Shown here: in pieces, positions 54,530-63,919 of the stretch
Numbering within the stretch: the stretch's first letter is position 1
Layout of the letters: each line of letters starts with the position of its first letter
Origin: Alcaligenes endophyticus
GTDB taxonomy: Bacteria > Pseudomonadota > Gammaproteobacteria > Burkholderiales > Burkholderiaceae_B
Direction of reading: 5' to 3'
DNA: 64,000 bases
Assembly (NCBI RefSeq): GCF_026344035.1
Contig: NZ_JAPKND010000011.1
Location: 47,324-111,323 of the forward strand
The notes under the pieces: model-generated
What the model saw: the letters and a program-made list of their open reading frames with translations, nothing else
Told to the model about the DNA's origin: nothing
Databases searched by the model: none
Position numbers and translations under genes: made by a program

Positions 54530-55315
54530 ATGGAACAATGTATACAATTTAGTGTAGAGCATGGGGTGGCTCGCATCACTTTGAATCGCCCCGACAAGTT
54601 AAATAGCTTCACCGTACCGATGCACCAGCAATTGGCACAGTCTTTAACGGAGCTAGAGCAGCAGGGCGCTAGGGTGTTGCTCCTAACGGGTAACGGCCGA
54701 GCCTTTTGTGCTGGCCAAGACTTGTCTGAGCGCAAGGTGGCGCCGGATGCGCCGCCTGTAGATTTGGGACTAAGCGTAGAAAAATACTATGGTCCTTTAG
54801 TGCGTCGTTTGCGCGCTTTGCCTATGCCCGTGGTCGTAGGGGTAAATGGAGTGGCGGCTGGGGCCGGCGCTAGCTTAGCGTTGGCGGGCGATATTGTGGT
54901 AGCAAAGCAGTCTGCTAGTTTTGTTTTGCCGTTTTGTCGCCTAGGGCTGCTACCCGATACCGGTGGCACATATATCTTGCCACGCTTAATAGGGCCCGCT
55001 CGAGCACGGGGTTTAGCCATGCTGGGCAATAAGCTCAGTGCAGATCAAGCCGCACAATGGGGCTTGATTTGGGAGTCAGTGCCTGACGAGCTGTATGCTG
55101 CTCACCTCGAGGAATTAGTGCAAGGCTTAGCCGTGGCACCCACTAAAGGCTTGGCATATACCAAACTGGCCATGGAGCAAAGTTGGCATCACACCTTGGC
55201 GCAGCAGTTGGACCTTGAGCGTGATCTGATGCGCGAGCTAGGAGCCAGTGAAGATTACCGAGAAGGCGTGAATGCATTTATGGAGAAACGCCCGCCCTTT
55301 TTTAAAGGGCGTTAG
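54530..55315 (+). CDS. Enoyl-CoA hydratase/isomerase family protein, PaaG-like
   Basis: A 261-residue crotonase-fold protein. The CoA oxyanion hole is in NGRAFCAGQDLSER and NGVAAGAGASLALAGDIVV. FCRLGLLPDTGGTYILPRLIG has the acidic Asp-Thr-Gly-Gly-Thr pattern typical of PaaG (1,2-epoxyphenylacetyl-CoA isomerase). No paa catabolic genes are adjacent, so the call rests on family resemblance. A very good ribosome site (AAGGGGAG) precedes the ATG. The tail SEDYREGVNAFMEKRPPFFKGR is the standard family ending (core REGVNAFMEKRPPFFKG). Confidence 0.87.
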   Translation: MEQCIQFSVEHGVARITLNRPDKLNSFTVPMHQQLAQSLTELEQQGARVLLLTGNGRAFCAGQDLSERKVAPDAPPVDLGLSVEKYYGPLVRRLRALPMPVVVGVNGVAAGAGASLALAGDIVVAKQSASFVLPFCRLGLLPDTGGTYILPRLIGPARARGLAMLGNKLSADQAAQWGLIWESVPDELYAAHLEELVQGLAVAPTKGLAYTKLAMEQSWHHTLAQQLDLERDLMRELGASEDYREGVNAFMEKRPPFFKGR

Positions 55316-55366
55316 GATTTCATAAAAATGTGGCAATAGTCGCGGCACTACGCTTTAGGAATATGA

Positions 55367-55807
55367 GTGAGCACGAGTGAGAGTATGTTTGACCAAGCAC
55401 CGACAGGCATTGCAGGTATAGGTACTGACCTCATACGCATAGCACGTATTGAGCAGGCGTTAGCACGTCATGGACAGCGCTTTGTACAGCGTATATTGGG
55501 AGAGCAAGAACAGGTGATTTATGCTCGTCGTAGTCAACGTGACCCCCAGCGTGGGGTACGTTATGTGGCCATGCGGTTTGCTGCCAAAGAAGCCTTTTCC
55601 AAGGCAATTGGGCTGGGGATGCGTATGCCTATGGCGTGGTCTCGTATGCAAACCTTAAATGCACCCAGTGGGCGCCCCATGGTGGTGCTGTCTGGCGATT
55701 TAAAAACATGGTATGAAGCTCGCTACGGTGAGGCACTAATTTCTTTGACCGATGAAACTGATATGGCAATGGCCTTTGTGATAGTACAAGCTCGCTCAGC
55801 CACTTAA
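55367..55807 (+). CDS. acpS: Holo-[acyl-carrier-protein] synthase
   Basis: A 146-residue 4'-phosphopantetheinyl transferase that loads CoA's phosphopantetheine onto ACP for fatty acid synthesis. Start region [19 protein letters not shown] has the Mg-binding Asp. [15 protein letters not shown] carries the second conserved Glu and Lys. Slightly longer than E. coli AcpS (126) at the N-terminus. I keep the GTG start because AGGA lies 6 bases before it; an ATG six codons inward is also possible. In many beta-proteobacteria acpS follows pdxJ and precedes nagZ; only the second link is kept. Confidence 0.93.
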   Translation: MSTSESMFDQAPTGIAGIGTDLIRIARIEQALARHGQRFVQRILGEQEQVIYARRSQRDPQRGVRYVAMRFAAKEAFSKAIGLGMRMPMAWSRMQTLNAPSGRPMVVLSGDLKTWYEARYGEALISLTDETDMAMAFVIVQARSAT

Positions 55808-55832
55808 TACTGCCTTTTATATTGAGACTCAC

Positions 55833-56888
55833 ATGACAGAACATACTTCATCTGCCTCAGTGGCCCCAGGGCCTGTGATGGTAGACATTCAAGGTTATAC
55901 GCTGACCGAGGCCGAACGTGCGCGTTTGCAGCATCCCTTAACTGGCGGCTTAATTTTATTCGCTCGTAACTTTGAAAGTCGCCAGCAGCTTAGCCAATTG
56001 TGCGCGCAGGTACGTGCTCTGCGCAGCGATATTATTATTGCCGTTGATCACGAAGGAGGTCGTGTTCAGCGTTTTCGCGATGATGGCTTTACGACTTTAC
56101 CCGCCATGCGAAAACTGGGTGAGTTGTGGATGAAGGATGCCACTAAAGCGGTACAGGTTGCGGTTGAAACCGGCTATGTGTTAGCGGCCGAGTTACGCGC
56201 TTGTGGGGTCGATCTTAGTTTTACTCCTGTATTAGATCTAGACTACGGGGTAAGTCACGTCATTGGTGATCGTTCGTTTCATCGTTCCCCGCGTGCAGTG
56301 GCGATGTTAGCTGAGGGTCTAATACGTGGATTACAGAAAGCGGGCATGGCCGCTTGTGGTAAGCACTTCCCTGGTCATGGCGCTGTAGAGGCAGACTCGC
56401 ATCACGAAATTCCCGTAGATGAACGTAGCTTGCAAGAGATTATCGATGAAGATGCCGCTCCCTATGGTTGGTTGGGGCCTTTATTGTTGCCAGCGGTCAT
56501 GCCCGCTCATGTTATTTATCCTAAAGTAGATGACAAGCCGGCAGGCTTTTCGGAGTTCTGGTTGCAGCGAGTATTACGCAAAGCCTTGGCGTACAATGGT
56601 TTGATCTTTTCAGATGACCTGACTATGGAAGGGGCCTCGGTGGCTGGCAATATCATTCAGCGCGCTCAAGCCGCTTTGAGTGCAGGGTGTGATATGGTTT
56701 TGGTGTGTAATCGCCCAGACTTGGCCGATGAACTCCTTGCCGTGCTGGACTACCAACAGCCGCCGGAGTTCGCCGAGCGTTTTTATCGTTTGATGCCTAG
56801 CCAAGTTGCGTTGGACTGGGATACTTTGCAAGCCGATGAGCACTACCAGTATGCCCGAGGACTTCAATCTCAAATCGTTTCTAGCTGA
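55833..56888 (+). CDS. nagZ: Beta-N-acetylhexosaminidase (peptidoglycan recycling)
   Basis: A 351-residue GH3 enzyme that removes N-acetylglucosamine from 1,6-anhydro-muropeptides in the cytoplasm. Hallmarks: [26 protein letters not shown], the NagZ-specific [18 protein letters not shown] with the catalytic His-Asp dyad, and the nucleophile Asp in [14 protein letters not shown]. Muropeptides reaching it also influence AmpR-controlled beta-lactamases in other bacteria; no ampR is seen here. Its last 50-odd bases overlap the uvrC start, implying coupled translation in an acpS-nagZ-uvrC-pgsA unit. Confidence 0.96.
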   Translation: MTEHTSSASVAPGPVMVDIQGYTLTEAERARLQHPLTGGLILFARNFESRQQLSQLCAQVRALRSDIIIAVDHEGGRVQRFRDDGFTTLPAMRKLGELWMKDATKAVQVAVETGYVLAAELRACGVDLSFTPVLDLDYGVSHVIGDRSFHRSPRAVAMLAEGLIRGLQKAGMAACGKHFPGHGAVEADSHHEIPVDERSLQEIIDEDAAPYGWLGPLLLPAVMPAHVIYPKVDDKPAGFSEFWLQRVLRKALAYNGLIFSDDLTMEGASVAGNIIQRAQAALSAGCDMVLVCNRPDLADELLAVLDYQQPPEFAERFYRLMPSQVALDWDTLQADEHYQYARGLQSQIVSS

Positions 56889-58674
56889 ACTGCCAGCATT
56901 GCCGGGGGTTTATCGTCACCTTGATGCTCAAGGTGACGTGCTGTACGTGGGTAAAGCACGCGACTTAAAACGTCGTGTGAGCTCTTATTTTCAAAAAAAT
57001 CTTAGCAGCCCTCGTATTGCGCACATGGTGGCACGCGTTGCCAAGATAGAGGTGACGATTACCCGTAGCGAAGCCGAGGCTTTGCTGTTGGAAAACAACC
57101 TTATTAAACGACTTAAGCCGCGATACAATATTTTGTTCCGCGATGATAAGTCCTATCCTTATCTTCAAATCAGCGCACATGAGGCGGCTCGTATTGCCTA
57201 TTACCGAGGCAGTACGAATGGCCCCGGCCATTTTTTTGGGCCTTATCCTAACGCGTGGGCCGTGCGCGAAACCATACAGATTTTGCAGCGCATTTTTTTA
57301 TTGCGTACCTGTGAAGACAGCGTTTACGCCAACCGCACTCGTCCATGCTTGTTGCATCAAATAGGGCGCTGTTCTGCGCCCTGTGTGGGCACCATCACCC
57401 TAGATAGTTACCAAGCGGATGTAAGCCGAGCGATACGTTTTCTTGAGGGGCACACCAGCGAAATATTGAATGAGTTAGAAGCGCGCATGATGCAGGCCTC
57501 TGAGGAGCTGGCTTTCGAAAAAGCCGCCACCTTACGTGATCAAATGAAAGCGCTCTCGGCAGTATTGCAGCAACAAAGCATGGAGCAAACAGGCAATGAT
57601 GATGTTGATATTATTGCTCTGAGTCATGCGGGGGGGCGTTACTGTGTGAATTTGGCTATGGTGCGAGGTGGCCGCCACCTAGGCGACCGTGCTTTTTTCC
57701 CCACCCAAGTCCAGGGTGACGAGGCAGCGGATGTGCTCGCTGCTTTTGTTACGCAGCACTACCTCGAGCGTATGCTGCCTCCCTTGCTGGTGTGTTCACA
57801 TGCTTTACCTGACGCTGATTTGCTGAAACTCTTAGCGCAGCAGCACAATACCAAAAGCCGAGTTTTAATACGTCCTCAAGGGATCCATAAAACGTGGTTA
57901 GAGCAAGCCCAGCGGAATGCAGACTTAGCCTTGAGCCGCGTCTTAAGTGAGTCCACTGCACGTGCTGATCGCACTCAAGCTTTGGCGGAGGTGTTGCAGT
58001 TAGAGCTGGATGAGCAAGCTTTAGATGCCCTCCATATAGAGTGTTTCGACATTAGTCACACAGCAGGGGAGGCCACGCAGGCTGCCTGTGTAGTGTATAA
58101 AAACCATGCAATGCAAAATGCACTGTATCGTCGTTACAACATTGCTGGTATTACTCCCGGGGATGATTATGCTGCAATGAGACAGGTGCTTACTCGCCGT
58201 TATTCCCGTGTGGCAGAAGGTTTGGGCGCCATGCCCGACTTAGTGTTGGTTGATGGGGGGAAAGGGCAGGTCGAGGTCGCTAGACAGGTGTTTGCAGAGC
58301 TGGGCTTAGACGTGGGTTGTTTGGTCGGGGTAGCGAAAGGAGATAAACGCAAGGTGGGGTTGGAAACCATACTCTTTGCCGATGGCAGGCCTGCTAAGGC
58401 CTTAGGTATAGAGTCTGCGGCCCTAATGTTAATTGCACAGATACGTGATGAAGCACACCGCTTTGCTATTACAGGTATGCGGGCTCAGCGTGCGAAAACA
58501 AGGAATGTTTCTCGCCTTGAGGGTATCGTAGGGGTGGGGGCCAAACGCAGGCAAAAGTTGTTGGCTAGGTTTGGTGGATTCAGTGGTGTGGCGGACGCCA
58601 GCATTGACGATTTAAGCACGGTTGAAGGAATATCTCAGGACTTGGCTGAGCGTATTTATTTTGCTTTACGTTAG
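56836..58674 (+). CDS. uvrC: UvrABC excinuclease subunit C
   Basis: A 612-residue DNA-repair nuclease that makes both cuts around a lesion after UvrAB loading. Parts in order: GIY-YIG domain for the 3' cut ([20 protein letters not shown], about 15-100), a Cys-rich segment [20 protein letters not shown] with C-x-G-x-C-x2-P-C nearby, the UVR coiled coil for UvrB binding (about 205-240, [15 protein letters not shown]), the RNase-H-like domain for the 5' cut ([21 protein letters not shown]), and tandem helix-hairpin-helix motifs at the end. The start is uncertain: two ATGs inside nagZ, 15 bases apart, are possible. Confidence 0.97.
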   Translation: MSTTSMPEDFNLKSFLAELPALPGVYRHLDAQGDVLYVGKARDLKRRVSSYFQKNLSSPRIAHMVARVAKIEVTITRSEAEALLLENNLIKRLKPRYNILFRDDKSYPYLQISAHEAARIAYYRGSTNGPGHFFGPYPNAWAVRETIQILQRIFLLRTCEDSVYANRTRPCLLHQIGRCSAPCVGTITLDSYQADVSRAIRFLEGHTSEILNELEARMMQASEELAFEKAATLRDQMKALSAVLQQQSMEQTGNDDVDIIALSHAGGRYCVNLAMVRGGRHLGDRAFFPTQVQGDEAADVLAAFVTQHYLERMLPPLLVCSHALPDADLLKLLAQQHNTKSRVLIRPQGIHKTWLEQAQRNADLALSRVLSESTARADRTQALAEVLQLELDEQALDALHIECFDISHTAGEATQAACVVYKNHAMQNALYRRYNIAGITPGDDYAAMRQVLTRRYSRVAEGLGAMPDLVLVDGGKGQVEVARQVFAELGLDVGCLVGVAKGDKRKVGLETILFADGRPAKALGIESAALMLIAQIRDEAHRFAITGMRAQRAKTRNVSRLEGIVGVGAKRRQKLLARFGGFSGVADASIDDLSTVEGISQDLAERIYFALR

Positions 58675-58716
58675 GCTGGCCGTTTGATCGTCTGCTTTTA
58701 GGTTAGTATCGAAATT

Positions 58717-59286
58717 ATGCCTTTTAATATACCTATCGCTTTAACGTGGCTACGCATAGTCATGATTCCCTTAATCGTGGCATTGTATTACGTGCCTGAC
58801 AGTTGGCTAACGCCCCTAGAGCGCGACACTTGGGCAGCGATAGTGTTCGTCATTGCCGCTCTCACTGATTGGTTCGATGGTTGGCTAGCGCGTCGTTGGA
58901 ATCAAACGTCCTCATTTGGTGCATTTTTGGATCCGGTAGCCGACAAGTTAATGGTCGGTGCAGCTTTATTGGTGCTGCTGGACTTAAATCGGGTGGACGC
59001 TTTTATTGCGCTGGTGATCATTGGACGTGAAATCACTATTTCAGCTTTGCGTGAATGGATGGCAAAAATTGGTGCTAGCGCCAGTGTTGCGGTGCATCGC
59101 TTAGGTAAGTTTAAAACGGCCGCTCAAATGGTCGCTATACCTTGCTTATTGTATTGGCACTCTTGGAACGGCTTACCGATACGTTTGATTGGTCAAGTGC
59201 TCATCGTCGTAGCAGCTGTGCTAACCGTTTGGTCTATGTGTTATTACCTGCAGAAAGCTTGGCCTGAAATTAAGAAAAAACAATGA
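58717..59286 (+). CDS. pgsA: CDP-diacylglycerol--glycerol-3-phosphate 3-phosphatidyltransferase
   Basis: A 189-residue membrane enzyme making phosphatidylglycerol phosphate. The CDP-alcohol phosphotransferase signature is complete: Asp-Gly-x2-Ala-Arg then Gly-x3-Asp-x3-Asp, seen as FDGWLARRW and GAFLDPVADKLM. There are about four to five hydrophobic helices. NIPIALTWLRIVMIPLIV is the standard start. The uvrC-pgsA order is widespread in proteobacteria. In many relatives tRNA genes follow; here an MFS gene begins 10 bases after the stop. Confidence 0.96.
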   Translation: MPFNIPIALTWLRIVMIPLIVALYYVPDSWLTPLERDTWAAIVFVIAALTDWFDGWLARRWNQTSSFGAFLDPVADKLMVGAALLVLLDLNRVDAFIALVIIGREITISALREWMAKIGASASVAVHRLGKFKTAAQMVAIPCLLYWHSWNGLPIRLIGQVLIVVAAVLTVWSMCYYLQKAWPEIKKKQ

Positions 59287-59295
59287 TGAGCAAGT

Positions 59296-60549
59296 ATGTC
59301 TGACACATCTATACCGTATGCCTTAGCAGGGACTCAGCGACAACAAGACTGGCGTGTTATTACCGTGGTGGGCATTGCACATGCAAGTTCGCACTTTTTT
59401 CAGTTGCTGCTGCCTACCCTGTATATCGCTTTGAATCGTCAGTTTGGGTACGACTTTGTTAGCTTGGCTACTTTGGTCACCCTGTTTTATCTCGTCTCGT
59501 GTATCGGGCAGGCTTCCTCCGGTTTCCTAGTCGACCGTATCGGGGCTGTGCCGGTTTTAAAATTTGGCTTAGCTTGCTTTGTACTGGCAGCCTTACTGAT
59601 AGCCTCAGCCAATTCATACTGGATATTAGTCCTAGCGGCGCTGATTGGTGGTATAGGTAATGCCATTTTTCATCCCGTTGATTACTATATATTGAATCAT
59701 CGCGTTAGCCCCCAACGCTTGGGACATGCGTTTAGTGCACATGGCTTTACCGGCAATTTAGGCTGGGCGTTAACTCCCGTGTTTGTTACAGGCTTGAGCA
59801 GTCTGTTTGGGTGGCGAGTTGCGGTGTATGCAGTCGCTGGTTTGATCGCCTTAGTGTTAGCGTTAGTTTGGGGCAATGCTGCCTATTTGCGGGGTACTAC
59901 AGCTTCTGAAACAAACTCTAATGCGGAGCAAAGCTTGGCTTCCGCCACCATACTCGATACTCTAAAAACATTATTGAGTCAGTCCACGCTGTGGGGCGCC
60001 TTTCTATTTTTTGCTTTTGCCACTGCCGCTGTTGCTGTCGTACAAAATTACACCATTCCGTTATTAAGCCAAACCTACGGAGTAGATGAGTTAAGGGCTG
60101 GTACAGCCTTGTCTTCTTATATGTTAGCGGCGGCAGGTGGCATGATCCTAGGGGGCTTCATCGCCTCCCATAATCCTCGGGCAGAGCTAGTGGTCTTTAT
60201 TTCCTTAGTCATTGCAGGCATTATTCTTGCGGTCTTGGGAACAGGATGGTTAAGTGCTCGTTGGGCATTGGTGCTGGTAGCTTTAGCAGGCCTTTGCTCG
60301 GGTGTCTCTTCGCCTTCTCGCGACTTATTAATTCGTAAAGCAACTCCCAAGGGGGCAACGGGAACTGTATACGGCCTGGTGTACTCAGGAATGGATGTAG
60401 GCTCATCCATGTCGCCTTTGTTCTTTGGTTTGTTTATCGATGCTGGATGGCGCCAAGTGCCTTGGTTCGGGGCCGGCCTAGCTTATTGGGTAGCTGCAGG
60501 TCTTGCCTTATATGTTGCTATTGTTTTGCGTCAGCGAGCGCTTAAATAA
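59296..60549 (+). CDS. MFS transporter, fosmidomycin-resistance (Fsr)-like
   Basis: A 417-residue major facilitator with 12 expected helices. The N-terminal half starts VVGIAHASSHFFQLLLPTLYIAL, as in Fsr proteins (core HASSHFFQLLLPTLY). The loop 2-3 motif is GFLVDRIGAVPVLKFG. GNAIFHPVDYYILNHRVSPQ resembles the Fsr segment after helix 4. The central loop (about 200-225) is poorly conserved and Ala/Ser-rich. Fsr exports fosmidomycin and related drugs in E. coli; the natural substrate is unknown. It is probably read from the uvrC-pgsA transcript. Confidence 0.86.
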   Translation: MSDTSIPYALAGTQRQQDWRVITVVGIAHASSHFFQLLLPTLYIALNRQFGYDFVSLATLVTLFYLVSCIGQASSGFLVDRIGAVPVLKFGLACFVLAALLIASANSYWILVLAALIGGIGNAIFHPVDYYILNHRVSPQRLGHAFSAHGFTGNLGWALTPVFVTGLSSLFGWRVAVYAVAGLIALVLALVWGNAAYLRGTTASETNSNAEQSLASATILDTLKTLLSQSTLWGAFLFFAFATAAVAVVQNYTIPLLSQTYGVDELRAGTALSSYMLAAAGGMILGGFIASHNPRAELVVFISLVIAGIILAVLGTGWLSARWALVLVALAGLCSGVSSPSRDLLIRKATPKGATGTVYGLVYSGMDVGSSMSPLFFGLFIDAGWRQVPWFGAGLAYWVAAGLALYVAIVLRQRALK

Positions 60550-60722
60550 GCTTGATCGTTAAACTAACTAATTGTTTTGCTTGGTATATTGCTGCCAACG
60601 CTTAGGGCTAGTGTTGGACTATGCGCTAGGACACGGTAAGATAGGGGTAGCTTGGGTCTGTGCTTGTGTAGGTTCATCATGAGTGCTCCATGTCACAGCC
60701 GGCAGTATGATGTGTTTGTTGT

Positions 60723-60734
60723 CAGATATATCTG
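60723..60734 (+). promoter_or_regulatory. 12-bp perfect palindrome upstream of fur (possible operator)
   Basis: CAGATATATCTG lies about 90 bases before the chosen fur start, in a 275-base gap. No consensus Fur box is evident, so its meaning is open. Confidence 0.3.
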
Positions 60735-60824
60735 TTGTAAAAGCGATTCCCCTTTATGCCAAATAAGTCGTCTTGCCTTTTGTGCGAGGTGATCTGGCGC
60801 GTCATCCATTTCAAGGAGAACGAC

Positions 60825-61250
60825 ATGAGCGGCTTGGATATACTCAAGCGAGCAGGGTTGAAAGCGACCTTGCCACGTTTGCGGGTGTTAACCCTTTTTC
60901 AAGAAAGCGAACAACGGCACATGAGTGCTGAAGAGGTCTATCGTGAGTTGCTAGCCAAAGAGGTAGATATTGGTTTGGCTACGGTGTATCGCGTATTGAC
61001 TCAACTGGAAGATGCAGGCCTATTAAAACAAGCGCATCTACAATCAGGACGTGCATTTTATGAGCTTGACGATGGGCGTCATCATGATCATTTAGTGTGC
61101 CTAGACTGTGGTCACATACGTGAGTTCTTCAATAATGATGTAGAGCAACGCAAAGAGAAAATAGCTCAGTCTTTAGGTTTTGAGTTGTCTGATCACACCA
61201 TGGTGTTGTACGGTTCCTGTAGCCAACCCGATTGTGAAGCGCGCGCTTAA
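60825..61250 (+). CDS. fur: Ferric uptake regulator
   Basis: A 141-residue iron-responsive repressor. The winged helix (about 1-83) has GLKATLPRLRVLTLFQ and VGLATVYRVLTQLEDAGLL-like IGLATVYRVLTQLEDAGLL. The metal sites include the HHDHLVCLDCGHIREF region (His cluster and CxxC of the structural zinc) and a C-terminal CSQPDC. With Fe2+ bound it represses siderophore and uptake genes. I start at the ATG after AAGGAG, as Fur proteins normally begin about 3-8 residues before this Leu-Lys; the frame runs 23 codons further back without support. Gene neighbours differ from the usual bamE/recN. Confidence 0.96.
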   Translation: MSGLDILKRAGLKATLPRLRVLTLFQESEQRHMSAEEVYRELLAKEVDIGLATVYRVLTQLEDAGLLKQAHLQSGRAFYELDDGRHHDHLVCLDCGHIREFFNNDVEQRKEKIAQSLGFELSDHTMVLYGSCSQPDCEARA

Positions 61251-61308
61251 CATCTTTTGTTAATAGTAGCGCTACGGCATCTTTAGAATTGCAGTTTTCC
61301 GTAGTTGG

Positions 61309-61347
61309 CCTGAACTCTTTGGTTTTCAAAAGAGTTCAGGCTTTTTT
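61309..61347 (+). terminator. Intrinsic terminator of fur
   Basis: A perfect 12-bp stem (61309-61320 with 61329-61340), an 8-base loop and six T. The A/T-rich loop flank also allows use for the convergent queF transcript. Confidence 0.92.
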
Positions 61348-61431
61348 AATGAATAATAACAATTTTTCTATCCCGTTTAGTCTGGTATGGCCTACGTACA
61401 CGGGAGGGATCGAGCGCAGCAATAAAGAGAC

Positions 61432-62265
61432 TTATTGACGCGCTAGGCGTGGCTCCATAGGGGTAGCCGCATAGTTAGCCCGCCACGGATTAATGTCTAA
61501 TCCACCACGGCGGGTATAGCGTGCATAAACAAATAGCTTTTCTGGTTGGCAACTTTGCCAGATGTCATTATATAAGCGCTCTACACAGTGCTCATGGAAC
61601 TCATTGTGGTGGCGTAGTGACACGATATAGGCCAATAAGGAAGAGTGATCAATTTGTGGGCCGATGTATTGTATTTGTACGCTGCCCCAATCTGGCTGAT
61701 TAGTAACCAGACAATTAGATTTGAGCAGATCTGATCGTAGTGTTTCACTGACTAGGCTGGCATCCGGTACTACCTTTAGCAAATTTTCTTGCGGAGTGTA
61801 ATGCTCAATTTCTACATCTAGCTCATCAATCAGTGTGCCGGAGAGCGAGTCAATGGGGTGTGCTCTGAAGCTTTGCAAGGCTTGTATGGTCACTTGTACA
61901 GATGCACCTGCAACAGTTGACAGGTCCTGCTGTATACGTTGGGTGAGCTCTTCTGGGCTGTCGATCTTTTCCTCATTGAAAGAGTTGAGGTAAAGCTTAA
62001 GTGACTTGGACTCTATCAGGCGTGGACTGTGCCAAGGTACTTCGAAGCGGCCGATAGCTACTACAGGCTTTCCTTTGCTATTTAGCCACGACATTTCATA
62101 AGCATTCCATATGTCTGCGCCAAACCAGTTAGTTGGTATCGTTAGGTGCCCCCGATTATCAGCTCTGGGAATTCCAAACAGTAGTTCGGGTTGGTAACGG
62201 CTGGGGTAATTGGTAGCTTGCCCTAACGGTGAGTGTTGCAAAGAGTTGGTTGGAACGTTTGTCAT
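61432..62265 (-). CDS. queF: NADPH-dependent 7-cyano-7-deazaguanine reductase
   Basis: A 277-residue enzyme of the long (YqcD-like, unimodular-fused) QueF type that reduces preQ0 to preQ1 for queuosine in tRNA. The QueF motif is ESKSLKLYLNSF. The catalytic Cys is in KSNCLVTNQPDWGSVQI, and the substrate Glu/His in LRHHNEFHEHCVERL. The T-fold tandem domains (about 50-150 and 165-277) follow the E. coli layout (282). No preQ1 riboswitch is visible in the short leader. The gene is divergent from aceA across 280 bases; the gap holds the aceA operator and AT-rich stretches, no gene. Confidence 0.96.
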   Translation of the reverse strand: MTNVPTNSLQHSPLGQATNYPSRYQPELLFGIPRADNRGHLTIPTNWFGADIWNAYEMSWLNSKGKPVVAIGRFEVPWHSPRLIESKSLKLYLNSFNEEKIDSPEELTQRIQQDLSTVAGASVQVTIQALQSFRAHPIDSLSGTLIDELDVEIEHYTPQENLLKVVPDASLVSETLRSDLLKSNCLVTNQPDWGSVQIQYIGPQIDHSSLLAYIVSLRHHNEFHEHCVERLYNDIWQSCQPEKLFVYARYTRRGGLDINPWRANYAATPMEPRLARQ

Positions 62266-62443
62266 AAGTAAGGCTGATAATAATTAAAGGATTTTTTCGT
62301 ATTATCCCACATTGTGGAAGTGCGGTTTTAGTATGTAAAAAGTCACTGCTGCGTTGCGTGAGAATATTTTTCATAAAGAAGTATAGCTTTTCATATCTCG
62401 AAAAACTATTTTTAGTTGCTTGATTTTAAACGGAAAGATATTT

Positions 62444-62459
62444 TGTCTTATATAAGACA
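62444..62459 (+). promoter_or_regulatory. Perfect 16-bp palindromic operator upstream of aceA
   Basis: TGTCTTATATAAGACA is an exact palindrome, about 90 bases before the aceA start. A -10-like TATAAA follows at 62487-62492, so a bound protein would sit at or just upstream of the -35 region. The sequence has the inverted, A/T-centred form used by GntR-family dimers; which regulator binds is unknown. Confidence 0.65.
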
Positions 62460-62548
62460 TAAGTGATCTTTGCGATGCAGCATTTGTATAAACTGTAGTC
62501 ATCTTATTCGCAGTTCTAACCATAGCTAAACATAACTTGGAGTGAATG

Positions 62549-63856
62549 ATGAGCACACGAGAAAATGAAATCCGTTCTTTACAGAAGCGTTGGGCAGAAG
62601 ATCCTCGCTGGCAAGGGATCAAACGCGGTTATACCGCTGAAGAGGTTGTCAATCTGCGTGGCTCGGTGGTCGAGGAGCATACCTTGGCGCGGCGTGGAGC
62701 AGAGCGTCTATGGAAACTGCTCCATGAAGAGCCATTCGTCAACTCGCTGGGCGCCTTAACAGGCAACCAAGCCATGCAACAGGTAAAAGCTGGTCTAAAA
62801 GCTATTTACTTATCCGGTTGGCAAGTGGCTGGCGACGCAAACTTGGCAGGGGAAATGTACCCTGATCAAAGCTTGTACCCAATCAATTCCGTGCCTCAGG
62901 TAGTACGCCGCATCAATAACGCCTTATCGCGTTGCGATCAAATTCAATGGATGGAGGGGGTGAATCCGGGCGATAAGGACCACATTGAGTATTTCGCTCC
63001 TATTGTGGCCGATGCTGAAGCGGGTTTTGGCGGTGTGTTAAACGCATTTGAGCTAATGAAGGCTATGATCGTCGCAGGTGCTTCCGGTGTGCATTTCGAA
63101 GATCAACTTGCTTCAGTTAAAAAGTGTGGCCATCTAGGTGGCAAGGTATTGGTACCCACCCGTGATGCTATTTCCAAATTGGTGGCGGCCCGTTTAGCTT
63201 CTGATGTCTTGGATGTGCCCACCATTTTACTGGCTCGTACCGATGCCGATGCGGCAGACTTGATTACCAGTGATGTTGATGAAAATGATCGCCCCTTCAT
63301 TACCGGTGAGCGTACAGTCGAAGGTTTCTTCCGCACACGAGCAGGTATTGACCAAGCGATTTCGCGTGGCTTGGCCTATGCACCGTATGCTGATTTAATC
63401 TGGTGTGAAACGGCTACACCTGATCTAGAGTACGCACGTAAATTTGCAGAGGCGATCCATCGTCAGTTTCCAGGCAAAATGTTGTCTTATAACTGTTCGC
63501 CTTCCTTTAACTGGAAACGTAATCTAGATGATGCCACTATTGCGAAATTCCAACGTGAGTTAGGGGCAATGGGGTATAAATATCAGTTCATTACATTAGC
63601 CGGTTTCCACGCTTTGAACTATGGTATGTTCGACTTAGCACACGGCTACGCTCGTAACCAAATGAGTGCTTTTGTAGAATTGCAAGAGCGCGAGTTTGCT
63701 GCAGCAGATCGTGGCTTTACCGCGGTGAAACACCAGCGTGAAGTGGGTACAGGTTACTTTGATGCCGTCACACAGGCAATCGAAGGTGGGCAGTCTTCAA
63801 CGACGGCTTTGGCAGGATCTACCGAAGCTGAACAGTTTGGGGTGAGCGCGACCTAA
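62549..63856 (+). CDS. aceA: Isocitrate lyase
   Basis: A 435-residue enzyme of the glyoxylate bypass, splitting isocitrate to succinate and glyoxylate during growth on acetate or fatty acids. The catalytic loop [13 protein letters not shown] has the active-site Cys. Other family elements are [41 protein letters not shown] (Mg site), and [14 protein letters not shown]. Length matches E. coli AceA (434). Two ATGs in tandem; I take the second, 6 bases after GGAG. With the etf/acyl-CoA dehydrogenase operon it would support use of fatty acids (inference). No aceB or aceK is adjacent. Confidence 0.97.
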   Translation: MSTRENEIRSLQKRWAEDPRWQGIKRGYTAEEVVNLRGSVVEEHTLARRGAERLWKLLHEEPFVNSLGALTGNQAMQQVKAGLKAIYLSGWQVAGDANLAGEMYPDQSLYPINSVPQVVRRINNALSRCDQIQWMEGVNPGDKDHIEYFAPIVADAEAGFGGVLNAFELMKAMIVAGASGVHFEDQLASVKKCGHLGGKVLVPTRDAISKLVAARLASDVLDVPTILLARTDADAADLITSDVDENDRPFITGERTVEGFFRTRAGIDQAISRGLAYAPYADLIWCETATPDLEYARKFAEAIHRQFPGKMLSYNCSPSFNWKRNLDDATIAKFQRELGAMGYKYQFITLAGFHALNYGMFDLAHGYARNQMSAFVELQEREFAAADRGFTAVKHQREVGTGYFDAVTQAIEGGQSSTTALAGSTEAEQFGVSAT

Positions 63857-63889
63857 AACCTGAAGAATCTAGTAGTGGTGCGCCAGCGA

Positions 63890-63919
63890 TAAAAAAAGGG
63901 GCTGCTTAGGCAGCCCCTC
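63890..63919 (-). terminator. Hairpin with poly-A 5' flank: terminator read on the minus strand
   Basis: A perfect 9-bp stem (AGGGGCTGC at 63897-63905 with GCAGCCCCT at 63910-63918) is preceded by seven A, i.e. followed by seven T on the minus strand. It therefore probably ends a convergent gene beyond the window, and may also stop aceA. Confidence 0.7.

Noticed and set aside
60595..60617. 8-bp hairpin after the MFS gene as a terminator
   Set aside because: One wobble pair, no T-run after it, and no similar element elsewhere in the window.
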